From Rhexocercosporidium sp. MPI-PUGE-AT-0058 (Eukaryota > Ascomycota > Leotiomycetes > Helotiales), in contig JAGTJL010000018.1 of NCBI GenBank assembly GCA_020746875.1, forward strand, positions 1,426,001-1,490,000: DNA of 64,000 bases, written 5' to 3'. The notes beneath the pieces are model-generated. The model was not told where the DNA came from, made no database searches, and worked only from the letters and a program-made list of their open reading frames with translations. The position numbers and the translations under genes were made by a program. The stretch's first letter is position 1. The number at the start of each line of letters is the position of its first letter. This document shows, one piece after another, positions 47,501 through 57,990 of the stretch.

Positions 47501-49889
47501 TGCTGGATACTTATGGCCATGCTCACTATGGCCTTTCCTTGATTATCGTTGGCAATTATGTGATCATAGATCATTTGTAAACCATCAAGCCAGATCTCGG
47601 GAAGCGCAGTGCGAACAACTCGAGTGAGCACCGGCTTGGCTCTTCTCGCTATGCCCCATTGCGCACCAGCCATTTTGCTCAGCATGCAAGATCCGTGTGC
47701 CCCGGTGGCACCGCCCGTATTATCGCGGAATGTAGGGGCATCACCAGGACTATCCGCTGGACTTGGTCCTGGGTATAACCACTCTGCAGATTCAGCGATA
47801 TCCACGAACTCCTAATGATATTTGTTAGTGCAAATTCAACCTAGAATGAAACCATCTGGTGCATAGCAACCGCATTGTTCAAGTCAGCACCCCTATCAAG
47901 GGAGTACAGTGTCTGAGATTTTGTCCCGCTGACTGTAGTGTCGTTGTAAGTATAACTTTTGCCAAGTTCATCCAAATTGAAACCTGGCGGCTGGGAGACA
48001 AGTCTCAGTTCATCTACTGCAGCAGACTGTTGCGCGATGCCCCGCTTTCCTAAACCAGAGCTTTTTTGATCAAGATCAAGCACCAAGTTCGAAGGATCCG
48101 TCCAATGTGCTCGTGGTAATTGCTCTGAATATTTTGAGAGGTCGGAGCTACGAATTCGCCGTCGAGGCTCTCTGGGGTTGCTCCCGCTGATGACAATCAG
48201 CACCTGGCAGGACCGTTAGCGTATTAACGAGCTTAAGGATGAGGACATGAGAATCCCCTGCCCTGATCGTATCAAGTTGAATCGAGGCCAGAAGGAGTTG
48301 TAAGAGCCCCTGCAGCGATTTGACATTGTCTGTCGGGGCATATAGTATGAGACACATGAATTATCCCTCGTCCGAAACATCCAGGCAGTTCATATTTTCT
48401 CATGACTGCCCAAGCAATGAAATCACTCTACCAGTCTAACCCAGCAGAACTTGATACGACCAGGGTGGGACAACATGAGAAAGCAGGGGTCCATCCTCTC
48501 ACGCTCACCTACATTTATATTCCTCCGAAACTCTGCAACCTGGTCTGGCGTTAACATAGCATGCCAGAAAGAGACCCCGAGGTCCTGGGAGCTCCTTGAT
48601 GTATAGAACGGGGGCCCCAAAGGCACGTTCAGAGACAGGAACCCCTGGGCGATGCTTGTCGTCTGCTCGTTATCCGTACCGTCACGGGGGTAGATGATGT
48701 ACGGCTCCGCAGTGGGCACAGCGCAGGACTCACCGGTGGCACCCGTCGCGCGGCGGAGGATGGGGTTCACACAGGTCTGGGTAGTGGTGGCCGTCACGGC
48801 GCATCCGGTGACCTGGACGCACGTAGAAGTCGTAGTGCAGGATGCTGGGAGTCCTTGGGCGGCTGCAGAAGCTGGACTTGGGCAAATCGTTGTGACTTCG
48901 CAGGAGCTCACGGTACTGGCAGAGCAGGCTGAAGTCGTGCTCGAGGTGGTGGTGGGAGTGGCCTGCGTGGATTGGGGAGCGCCATTCTCAGCAGTGGCTG
49001 CTAGAGACACCAGTGCGCCAACCCCACTGAATGCGGCTTTGAGAGCAACCACAGAAACAAGCCCCGGGAAAGCAATAGCTGTACTTGCTGCTTGAGAGGT
49101 TCGGAGAAGCTGCTCGACAAGGTCCGTCAATGCCACCAGTAGTGGACCGGCCGCGGTCAACGTGAAGGCAACCTCTGCAGCTGTGATTTCGTTAGTAAGA
49201 ATGTACAAACAAGGCAGTTAATTGACTTCTTTAGAAGTGAAGCATAGTTAATTACCAAACAGTGCAGTGTTTATTGCTTCTGACGCCAAAGTGGCCAGAA
49301 TGGCCGAGCTTGGGTCAAGAAGCAAAGCGGCAATGGCAGCATTAGCCACGGAGATATCGGCTGCGATAGCTGGTACCACAGGAGTACTAGTTGGTGTTCC
49401 TGATGTTGCACCTATCGTCGAAGACGGAAACAGCAATGTTGTCGTGGCTGGCTGCGGTGAGGTCGGGGGTCTAGTGTAAGGGTCTAGCGGAAACTTTGCA
49501 TTCGTGAGATTGTAGGTCTGTTCGAACAGGATAAACTGGCCACCAAAGAAGGCTTGAGAGGTGACGCACTGGTCAAGTATTTCATTGAATGCAGCGGAGC
49601 ACAGGGTACTGTTATTCGCAATGAGTTGTGGTTCGCTGGGGTCGTTGGCGTCCTCCTCGCTGTCCGGATCAAGAGTGTAGGTGCTGAGAAGGAAGTAGCC
49701 GTCCTGCTGGACCGATGCTGTTCCATTGGGGTTAGATGTTAGTATGGTGCAGATATCTTGAAGCTTTGCTTGTATGCGCCCTGCTAACTCAGAGGCGGAG
49801 AGAGATCCAGGAGGGCGCGGCTGGGAACAGTTAGCCGCCGAGCAGAGCCCTACCAACGACAAACAGAGAGCAGCTATGATAAACCTCAT
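44525..49889 (-). CDS. Large secreted subtilisin-like (S8) protease with cysteine-rich modules
   Basis: Starts at ATG 49889 with signal peptide MRFIIAALCLSLVGLCSA. Exons as read: 49889-49256; 49180 to about 48.5 kb; unresolved exon(s) in 48.1-48.5 kb, then to 47871; 47811-47202; a 21-nt microexon 46993-46973; 46909-46731; 46568-44750; 44673-44525. Several introns have CTAAC/CTGAC branch motifs. Domain order: Cys-rich module 1 with GGQFILFEQTYNLTNAKFP; a hydrophobic Ala-rich stretch; a Ser/Thr/Cys linker (about 49.0-48.7 kb); a propeptide-like part (YIIYPRDGTDNE, VSFWHAMLTPDQ); and the S8 domain with Asp (YSLDRGADLNNA), His (TGAHGSCMLSKMAG), the oxyanion Asn (VTGAGNSG) and Ser (SSGTSD). A Ser/Thr stalk follows, then modules with GGIYTRGDQIFTISNLIFP and GGYYKQGDQEYTIKNSIFP, a fourth longer Cys-containing module, and IPVDIWDARPDNVFGDFVF. 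All catalytic residues are present. The substrate is unknown. An extra intron after PAWS (donor GTAAGC) could replace the last few residues. Confidence 0.75.
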
Positions 49890-50594
49890 GATTGCAATGT
49901 GTTGAGAGATCTGGAAATGAGAATACCACCTGATGATATATGTAACTTGTCACTTCACCTGGTGTGAAGGTTCCTTGCAGGGATCATGCACTCCTTTAGG
50001 AAAACGCTCTCTTTCTGGGATAGTGCTTACTTTCTAGATCGGTCAACGAGAGTGGAGAGTATTAACCTAGCGAATCCCAGATTCCTAGAAGCCGGGGTTC
50101 CTCAGACTCTGCGGAGTACATGAGAGGATTTTACTACAGGAAACATCTGGCATGTTGCGAGAAGAAGTCCGCCCGCTCATTGAGTGGCTGAGAGTTGTGC
50201 CTTGGTACACCGTAATTATCATGTACGAAAGCACCTTGTCCATGCCCAAAATGATACAAGAGCATATTTAACAATTCTGCTTGACCGCAAACCAAAGCAT
50301 TGGCAATCGCATCGTATTCGTCTCAAAGACAAGTTTTGAATCATAGAGATGGCAAAGTGCAGCGACTTTTCGGGAGATAGAGGTGCCAGCATTGAAGGCA
50401 CAATACCGTTCCGATGACAGCAAAGAAGTGGCTTGACGCAAGCTGCAGGCTGTCCCCTTAGTAAGCGCCAGCATGCCAACTCGAGCTCCCCTAGTTCCTA
50501 GACCTATCTCTCCCTTATATTGATTGATTGATTGATTATGTCATACACGGATCCAGCAGTCCGCAGGACTGCTATGCCGGAGTGGTCCTGTCGG
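49890..50594. other. Intergenic upstream of the protease gene
   Basis: Holds the presumed promoter of the protease gene. A minus-strand ATG frame at 50268-50474 (68 residues, with KVAALCHLYDSKLVFETNTM) has protein-like composition but no recognisable family and no visible partner exons; it may be a relic. A gatt tetranucleotide repeat lies at about 50522-50538. Confidence 0.4.
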
Positions 50595-50841
50595 GCCCCG
50601 CGGGAAATGGCAGATTTGAAGGCACGGGCCACCCTCATCCAAAAACATCAAAACACCCCCTTTCTACACCTGATTCTTATATAATTAATACATTGCAATG
50701 CCGACACATTGTTAATGATTTGCGCATATCAATGACCTCTTTTTGTACTTAAATAACTGTAGTTTAATGTACTTATTGAGTTGTTGACATTTTTTTGGTG
50801 AGGTAAGCACGTGCCTTCAAATCTGCCACTTCCCGCGGGGC
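50595..50841. mobile_element. Small non-autonomous inverted-repeat (MITE-like) element
   Basis: Inverted arms of about 50 bp: left gccccgcgggaaatggcaga with continuation tttgaaggcacg (50595-50645), right (reverse complement) gccccgcgggaagtggcaga with the same continuation (50841-50792). Both arms end inward in a caaaaa run. The 150-bp centre is AT-rich and non-coding. No convincing target-site duplication; gtggtcc occurs near both outer flanks but not directly adjacent. Confidence 0.6.
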
Positions 50842-50869
50842 TGTAGAGGTGGTCCAACTTCGGCGCAGT

Positions 50870-52926
50870 TGCCGAAGTGCGCCTTACTATATTCGGTAGT
50901 CGCAACTTCACTTTATCATGATAACGTGATTAGCAACCTCCTCCACTGGACGGTCTGGCTCTTATTTACGATTATTTATATAGGCGTCAAAGGAGTGCTT
51001 TGCTTATACTTTAAGGGTATGTTAGGCTCTTCGGCTACCGCTCCTAATAGCTATCCAGTGTCTTTATACCTTCAGTCTCTCTCCAGTGTCTTATTTTCGT
51101 CTTTATGTGCTGTGCAACAACTCCGAAATTGCTTAAGGAGGTACGTCTATTCTATAAATCGTATTGCCTTCGTAGCTAACTTTGACTCGTTCAAGATTGC
51201 CCTTGGGTCTATTCGTCCTCCCGTGCCAAATTCCCTCCGTCGTAAGTTGCGATATATTATAACGACAGGTATGCTTCGGCTAAGTCAGGGGTCCGGAACA
51301 GGTCCGACTCCCCTCCGACTCCTTATATATATGTCTCCCTCTTGTACAGTAGCTCTGTAGTTTTTATATTCTAAGTATTAAGTCTATCTTCACGTCTAAG
51401 GCTCTTGCGTCGTTACATATTTCCGGCACCTCATTAGGATATGGCCCACGGTTTGTCGACCTTCGCTGCAATCACATCTCGGGTCATCAACCCTAGTACC
51501 TTCCTTTTCCACAAGAAGTCCCTTATCCTAATTTTCTTTGTGCGCATCTAAATAAATATAACGCTTTACTACTTCTTTAAGCCGTAATATATTCGCAGGA
51601 CTTTATATATTAAATATAAAGTATATTTAAATATAGTTCGTCCCCGCGTTTCTATTTCTTAATTATTTTTCTATTTAGCTTTTATTTATCTCATGATTTA
51701 AATTTGCAAGGTTATTTACAAATAATATGCCTTTAATTGTATAACGTTTGGGATTCTTAAGCTAACTCTTAGGTATTATCTGGCTGTTGTCTTAGCTGCC
51801 TTATTTACTGCTTCATTTCCCTAGATACCCGTATTGTAACGACACTAGCCAAGAGAGCGGTGTAAGAGGTATATGGTAGTACTTTAGCTGAGGCTATCGA
51901 GAGCTAATAGGTCTAATACGAAGGAAACAAGAAGATGAAGAAGGAAAGAGGGAGTGGAGGGAGTGTGAGTTCATATATATAGGCTCCTCCGAAACCCCTC
52001 CGGTACTGGTCCGACTCGACATGACTTGGTTACCTCTGAACCCCTGGATTCCCTGACTCGCTGAGAAGCTCCTAAGTGCACCTATCGTCACACGTATAAC
52101 CTAAGACTTATCTTCTCTCGACTGGCGTCTTTCGGATTATTTATAGCTTATTTATTAGCGATATCGCCTCCGCAATAATATACGCGCTTAATCTGCCGGT
52201 TAAAGTCTAAAATAACCTAATAGCCGCTTAGTTATCCGTAAAAATAATTACTTTATCTCTTTTATTCCTTTCTTTATATTATCGTCTGCGATTTAAAGAG
52301 CTAAGTTAATGCCTTATAACTTAGCTGCGTATACCGTCGAGGGTTTACTGTTCCCTATATGCGCCATTTTTATACATCAGGTTAAGGGCAATACGGCTGC
52401 GGCCCTTATATTATTATTAATGCTATTGCCGTCGGTATAAACGAAAATACTATTCGAGGGGCGCTTAAGAAACTTTTTGTGCTAAGTCCTGGTTATTTCT
52501 GGGCTCGGTGCGACCCTTAAGTTCGGTCCCTGCTACTATAATAGTGCAAGGTAGGCTGGGATGACTTCCTGTTCTTCGATCGTCTCGCCTCGGCGCTGAT
52601 AAAGACGTCTATAAGTGTGTGCTAAAAGTCTTACGTATGGTGTCTGTCTTCCTCGGCTTGTCGTAGTCCTAAGAAGTCGAAATCTTATTAAGGCCGGTAT
52701 CTTGTCTATTAAGAGGATTCTGCTAACCGTCTCGGAGCTTGTTTTCCAGATCTACTGCTCTATTTGGAGGAAGTAGAGCTCTATGTCTAGGGCCGGGCCT
52801 GATGTTACTTTATATAAGCCTCTAATGATTCTGGCAGCTTTCGCTTAAAGTCTTTTTAGGGAATCGATAGTCTGTTTTTATAAGATTATATTAAGCATAT
52901 TACCGTATTCGGTATAAAGCATACCT
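50870..52926 (-). mobile_element. Tad1-like LINE remnant (RT end, RNase H, zinc finger)
   Basis: Reading the minus strand from 52926: LYTEYGNMLNIIL, KAARIIRGLYKVTSGPALDI, RILLIDKIPALIRFRLLRTT and RRLYQRRGETIEEQEVIP (end of the RT part), then an RNase H domain near 52480-52250 with SIFVYTDGNSINNN and STVYAAKL-stop-GINLALQIAD. It is interrupted by the LTR at 51835-52092 and resumes with YLGNEAVNKAAKTTAR-type sequence, then a terminal CCHC-like motif VDDPRCDCSEGRQTVGHILM near 51440-51490. This order is that of fungal Tad1-clade ORF2. The 5' half is missing. Some segments retain near-normal GC, so RIP is uneven. The plus-strand open frame at 50869-51360 is a shadow. Confidence 0.82.
51835..52092 (-). 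repeat. Solo LTR of the Gypsy E family, TSD CGTAT
   Basis: 258 bp, same length and orientation as the Gypsy E LTRs and the least mutated copy (TGTAACGACACTAGCC to CTATCGTCACA). Flanked by CGTAT at 51830-51834 and 52093-52097, inside the LINE RNase H region. It provides a near-ancestral reference for measuring RIP in the two Gypsy E LTRs. Confidence 0.93.
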
Positions 52927-53298
52927 TTCCATAACTCAACTACCTTCGCATAAAGCTCCGGCTTCCGTACTTTGAACCTCGGAAGCTTTAAGCTTCCGGT
53001 AAAGGGTTATTCAGGGCTAAAACAGTGGCTTTCAGAAGCCTTAAGCTTCCGTGTTTTAAACCTCGGAAGCCCTGGTGATATAAAGCTAGTCTTAATACAA
53101 AGCTAGTCTTGATACAAAGCTAGTCTTAATATAAAGCTAGTTCTAAAACAAAGCTAGTTTCAATATAAAGCTAATAACCGATGCGAGAGCAAATAGCCGA
53201 TGCGAGAGCTAAATAGCTTGGCGCCTAAAAGTAGTTATATAGACCTAGTTTCCCCCGAAGTAATGGAATCATCATTCACACCAAATCTCTTCTTTTCA
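52879..53298 (-). repeat. Unclassified short repeat R, copy 2
   Basis: Inverted relative to 22703-23027. Shared blocks include ggaagctttaagcttccgg, agggctaaaacagt, cttggcgcctaaaagtag and ttcccccgaagtaatggaat. This copy has a longer tandem array and an extra stretch of about 24 bp (tataccgaatacggtaatat and flanking bases) next to the LINE frame. Confidence 0.7.
53079..53173. repeat. 17-bp tandem repeat, about 5.5 units
   Basis: Units tataaagctagtcttaa, tacaaagctagtcttga, tacaaagctagtcttaa, tataaagctagttctaa, aacaaagctagtttcaa and a partial sixth. Copy 1 of repeat R holds only about two such units (22807-22840). Confidence 0.85.
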
Positions 53299-54511
53299 AA
53301 GCCTTTAGATTACGCGACTTCTTTACGTAACGACCGCCAGGACCGATAAACCGCCAGAAGTCCAGCGGTCTCAGCGGTCCTGAGAGCACGAGAGGTTTTA
53401 TATAAGACTAGCACGTCTGCTATTAAATAAGAGCTTCGTGCTTAACTGAAAATAATATCTTAATTATATTAATTATTATTTATTCTACCGTACGTGATAC
53501 ACTTACTTCTCGATCACTAAGATTAATATAACTTACCGTATCTACATCGAGTAAATACACGGACCGTGATCCTGGCTTTTCTTTAAATATATATATTTTG
53601 AAGCCAGTTATATCTGAATTATATCCGCGTATAAATAATATAGAATAGCAACGTAAGCGCAATCGATGGAGCTTAAAGCAATTATTGTAGATATATTCGA
53701 AAACGAGGGGACTTAAAGAGCGTCGGCAAACTTATTCTTAAATCGCTCAGTCGTTGATTTGGAAGAATCGCAAACTGCTGCTAGCTGTAAGGTGTTGTCC
53801 CTCAAGAAGTAAGGAATGGCATAGCGTTGGCTGCGTTTGCCTAATCTACGTACAGTTATGTAATCTTCTGCTCTTTCACTGTCAAGCTTGTGAAGACAAA
53901 AGCATTGATCTAAGGGTATACCGCTCTTAGAAACGCGATCTTCTCACAAAGTAGGCTGTCCGTAGGTTGGGGCGGGCAACCCATGGGGCATGATCACCCA
54001 TGGGGTGGGGCATGGTGTATCCTCATGGGTCCCCCGACAGCCTATCACTAATCTGCTTGTCCCAGATCGCAACTCCTGTTACAATCTTCCCTCTTCTTTC
54101 AAGAAATATCTTACCAAGGGTTTCTGATGCGCCCTGGGTTCACAACCGATGAGATGTCCACATATGACGCTTCTCAGACTATTTGGACCGATACCTTTTA
54201 CTTGCGGAGGCAATTTGAATATTCTGTCATTCTCTATAAGCTTCTTATTAGGCTGGACAGATCTTCGTGCTTATATTCTTTTGAAGCTTTAGCCAGCGAG
54301 ACTATTCTTGTGTCTACAGTCGCTAAAAAAATCGGCTTCACCACTGATACCTGAGGAATTTAAACTCAGCCATGCTAGATCATTGACGCTAGAGTCATTA
54401 TGGCTAGGACCCCTTTATCTTGCATATCACCGTTGTGTCACGAGCGAGCCAAATCAACTTTGTCTTGAAAGATAAGGGAGCAGGCTCTATACTACTAGTC
54501 TGGATGAGGGA
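53299..54511. other. Intergenic, repeat fragments, upstream of HET gene
   Basis: About 53325-53460 is GC-rich and LTR-like (gtaacgaccgccaggaccg, tcagcggtcctgagag), followed by the 85-bp repeat at 53488. From 53700 the composition is balanced. A palindromic, repeated segment near 53976-54030 (cccatggggcatgatcaccc, then catggggtggggcatgg) precedes the HET gene. A frame at 54127-54354 shows no known domain. The missing 5' end of the HET gene should lie here. Confidence 0.5.
53488..53567 (+). repeat. Dispersed repeat fragment, copy 2
   Basis: Matches 34850-34934: ccgtacgtgatacac at the start, cgagtaaatacacggaccgt at the end, with a few indels between. Same orientation as copy 1 but more AT-shifted. 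The sequence just upstream (53325-53487) may be the rest of the same LTR-like unit. Confidence 0.7.
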
Positions 54512-56386
54512 TTGCCATATTATACACTTTCCTATGTTTGGGGTGAAAACCGGAAGGATTGCTCTATCCTCGTCAACGGGACCAGACTCCTAGTCACGAA
54601 GAGCCTTCTGGCTGCTCTGAAGCGCATGCGAGCGATAAAAGAGCGGGACTCAATCTTCGTTTGGGTAGATGCAATATGCATCAACCAAAGAGAAGACAAA
54701 GAGCGAAATCACCAAGTTGGCCTAATGGGGAAGATATATTCGTCATGTAAGGAAGTGCTGTTTTGGATGGGCGAGCATGAATCATCGGCTCTTGCGAGTC
54801 ACATTAGAACCCAGCAGTTCCAAGGAGATGATTCGGATTTCAAAGAGCAATGGACAGACTATTTGGAATCCTTTGAGTTTGAGGGAGTCGAACAAAACCA
54901 CGCCTTTGTAGGTTTCAAGACATGCGCATCCTTTAGACCCAGATCAGACGTCAACTATCTTTTTCATTGCGCATGGTTTTTTCGCCTTCTCGCCCTTGGG
55001 GAGCACTTTACGAACTTGCCACCGTTCTGCTTGAATTTCGTCAACCAGAACGATTACTTATCAAAGTTCAGAAGAGCGATGGAACACTTATGTAATAATT
55101 CGTGGTTCCGGCGCATATGGGTTGTTCAAGAATCCGTACTCGCACCATCAGCTACAGTCCTCGTCGGACCCATTTCACTACCGCTCAAAGTTCTAGTCGC
55201 GGCTGGAGATAATTTGCGGTCTCATACTACGAAAGGCTGCTGCGCAACGTCTACCAGCTCAGCTTATATGGATCGTGGAACCATTCGGACTTTCCTCGAC
55301 AATATTGACGAAATACTATTCTTCAAGAACGAGATAAAATTCGACTCAAACGAAATGTCTCTTTTTCGGATATGCCTCGACCTTAGCCAGAGAGAGGCTA
55401 CAGAGGACATCGATAGGGTCTACGGTTGTCTTGGCCTTGTGACAAAATGGCTTGGGCATGAGCGTATGCGTTCAGATTACAGTCTCTCTGTATCTGAAGT
55501 CTACCTACGAGTTTGCACAGAATTCATAACGTCAACCGGATCGATTTTGCCCCTTTCATCTGGTGTTGAGAAGTATCGTTATAAAGATCTTCCATCCTGG
55601 GCAATAGATTTCACAACTTTTGGCCGGGCAGGGCCTATTGACTATAGCAGTTGGCTATCCCAGGTGGACACGTATGATGCCTCTAGGAATTGGACCAGTA
55701 AAGCAATTGTCCGTGACAATAAAATTCTCGCGGTTAGTGGAATCGAGTTTGATAGCATTCTCGTGCAAGGCGATGTAATGAACTTTCACGATGTCGCGAC
55801 CAGGATGCAGACCTTTCGAGAGTGGAAAAATTTGATGGGCCATCCGGACCAACCATATCCTGGTGGAGGTACCCGGCGCGATGCTTGGTGGTACGCTTTA
55901 TGTGGGGGCTGCTGCTGGGGCGCAAATTCAATTCGGAGGATAAATACCGATGACTTATCCTTTTTCTCCGCAATAGCTACTGAAAAACATATGGAAATCG
56001 CTCCAAGCAGCTTCTTCGCTAAGACTGATACAAACGCAACTCCATCCGTATTTTTCAAAGACGGCATCCCATCGCTAAATCACTTCGCAGATATAATGAA
56101 TATGGTCATTAGTACCGTCCACGGTCGGAGACTTTTCATGACAAGAAACGGATATCTTGGCCTGGGCAGAGAAGATATTTTAGTTGGCGACAAACTCTTT
56201 ATTCTTGCTGGGGGGCAAATACCCTTCCTTCTACGGCAATCTAGGAATGAGTTTGTTCCAGAAGAAGAATCCCACAGTTCCCGGTTGGTTTATAGGCTCG
56301 TTGGGGAATTATTTGTACACGGGGTGATGGACGGAGAGATAATAGAGAGCCACAAAGGCTCTGATAGCACGGTCTTTATTGAGTAA
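54512..56386 (+). CDS. HET-domain protein, 5' end unclear
   Basis: 624 codons without a stop. The HET domain (heterokaryon incompatibility, non-self recognition and cell death in filamentous fungi) begins at once: YYTLSYVWGENRKD (residues 3-16), VNGTRLLVTKSLLAALKRMR (21-40), FVWVDAICINQREDKERNHQ (49-68) and then KEVLFWMGE. The second conserved block SWFRRIWVVQESVLAP lies near residue 197. The C-terminus has the usual ending of large HET proteins: RRLFMTRNGYLGLGREDILV and YRLVGELFVHGVMDGEI. The codon at 54512 is TTG, not ATG. In frame, DEG and TTSL lie upstream, then a TAA at about 54472. HET proteins normally have some 30-50 residues before SY-x-WG, so a first exon joined by an intron is likely, or the gene has lost its start. 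The rest looks intact and of normal GC. Confidence 0.8.
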   Translation: MPYYTLSYVWGENRKDCSILVNGTRLLVTKSLLAALKRMRAIKERDSIFVWVDAICINQREDKERNHQVGLMGKIYSSCKEVLFWMGEHESSALASHIRTQQFQGDDSDFKEQWTDYLESFEFEGVEQNHAFVGFKTCASFRPRSDVNYLFHCAWFFRLLALGEHFTNLPPFCLNFVNQNDYLSKFRRAMEHLCNNSWFRRIWVVQESVLAPSATVLVGPISLPLKVLVAAGDNLRSHTTKGCCATSTSSAYMDRGTIRTFLDNIDEILFFKNEIKFDSNEMSLFRICLDLSQREATEDIDRVYGCLGLVTKWLGHERMRSDYSLSVSEVYLRVCTEFITSTGSILPLSSGVEKYRYKDLPSWAIDFTTFGRAGPIDYSSWLSQVDTYDASRNWTSKAIVRDNKILAVSGIEFDSILVQGDVMNFHDVATRMQTFREWKNLMGHPDQPYPGGGTRRDAWWYALCGGCCWGANSIRRINTDDLSFFSAIATEKHMEIAPSSFFAKTDTNATPSVFFKDGIPSLNHFADIMNMVISTVHGRRLFMTRNGYLGLGREDILVGDKLFILAGGQIPFLLRQSRNEFVPEEESHSSRLVYRLVGELFVHGVMDGEIIESHKGSDSTVFIE

Positions 56387-57990
56387 TTTGAACGAGGTGA
56401 ATGGATGATGATTGCTGTTGTGCAATAGTAGTGTGTTGCCTCCAGGGGGAATGGCATTAGAGAAAATAATTCACTAGATTTGCTAATATATTCGCCTAGT
56501 TCCCCTTTGATGAAATACAAAACTTTCGCAAACGGTTGAGTGGCTTTTGTCACAGACCTATGTCTGCACGCAATCCATTCAGAATCTGAAAACCAGCATG
56601 GACTGGAATCAATGCCTTAATATTGGCAAAAGGGAGTTATAATCCCAAAAATGAATATTCTTTCCGGAATTCATGGCCTCATGGTTATGCCTGTATCGAA
56701 GGTTATACAGTAACATCAAGAAGGAATGAGCCTATAGGGTAGTTTCTGCGAAGATAAAAAGTAGAGAATAAGAGAGATTAGTTTTAAGGTTGAATCATCG
56801 TACTAGACAACTTGGATTCGCTGGTTTTTCTGAACGAAGTTGGTTTGATTCGCACTTGCCCTACACACGTGTGGGTTGAGCACGCCGGGGTTTATTATGT
56901 CTGGCCAGGAGTATGCAGCCAAAGCGCCTTGGTAATCTAGCTAAGTCAAAAATTTTAGCGAAAGCGGCTGAAATTTCACTGTGAGTTTAAGGGGAAGCCG
57001 ATTTCGTTGGCGACTGTATCTCTATCAGAAGACTTTTTTAGAGGCTTTGGAGTGTTCGAATCATTCATCCCAACAATTTTATAACTTTAATAAAGAAAGG
57101 AGATGGGCTTATATACTATTATTACGGCAATCTAAAAGCTTCAAGTTTATTCTTTCGGTCAGCAGCGCTTACAGTAGTGGATGTGTACTTAGTACAGGGC
57201 GGAAATAATATACAATTCTAGTCTCTGGGTAAACCTACGAAAGTCAGAAACTTAGCAATACAGCGAATTAATATTCCATTATCATTGGATAGTACCTTTG
57301 TATAAAGCTCTGTCTAATAGAAAACTCTAGAATCGCGCTCAGACTACGCGTGCACATTATTTCGGGCATATACCTTCGTACCAAGTACGTGGTATCAGAT
57401 AGTCACATGATACTTAGCTTAGCCCCATCTGGTAGGTGGGGCTGTGTGAGTGGGTATGCTTAAAGAGCTATTGTGTGTATCTATCAAATTAAGAGAATTG
57501 GAACCCGGCCTCATTGGCCTGGTGGTATGCTTTTGCGTTCTAGCTTTACAGCTATTTCTGGCTGAGAATCTTCTAGCGAGTGTGGAGGGGAAGCCGGTTT
57601 TGTAAGCGACTGTATTAGTCCACACGGGGTTTGTTTATGGAATCATACGTATCGCGTCGAAGTTGAAGATAATACTGGGTTGACTAAATGCTACTTCTTA
57701 AAGGAAAGTAAATATATATTAATATAATTATTATTTGTCTAGCTAATACTCTCGCGTTAGATTATGATAGGAAGCCACGCAGAAGAAATGAGACGTGGCG
57801 AATATGAATCAGCAACCTCTCTTTCGACATGGATACCAGAGAATATACTAAAGGCTATCTTGAGAGGCTCCTGGGATACTATAAGAGTAGCTTATTTTAT
57901 TATCGTCCGAACAGAAAACCTTCAGCACTTGCCTTCTGTCCTGGCCCGGCTTCATTAAAATAGCGAATCAATGAATGGAAAATTTAGCTT
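56387..57990. other. Intergenic, no supportable gene
   Basis: Balanced to AT-rich sequence. A 29-bp imperfect direct repeat (ggggaagccgatttcgttgg at 56990, ggggaagccggttttgtaag at 57589, each followed by cgactgtatt/c) suggests remnants of a small element. A 64-codon ATG frame at 57764-57958 (MIGSHAEEMRRGEYESATSL) has protein-like composition but no family or partner. From about 57960 the sequence becomes RIP-like. Confidence 0.4.

Noticed and set aside
50869..51360. 163-residue plus-strand ORF
   Set aside because: It is the complement of the LINE C-terminal region and 3' part, which shows recognisable RNase H and CCHC motifs on the minus strand.
53079..53173. CRISPR-like array
   Set aside because: Units are contiguous 17-bp tandem repeats without spacers, in a eukaryotic repeat element.
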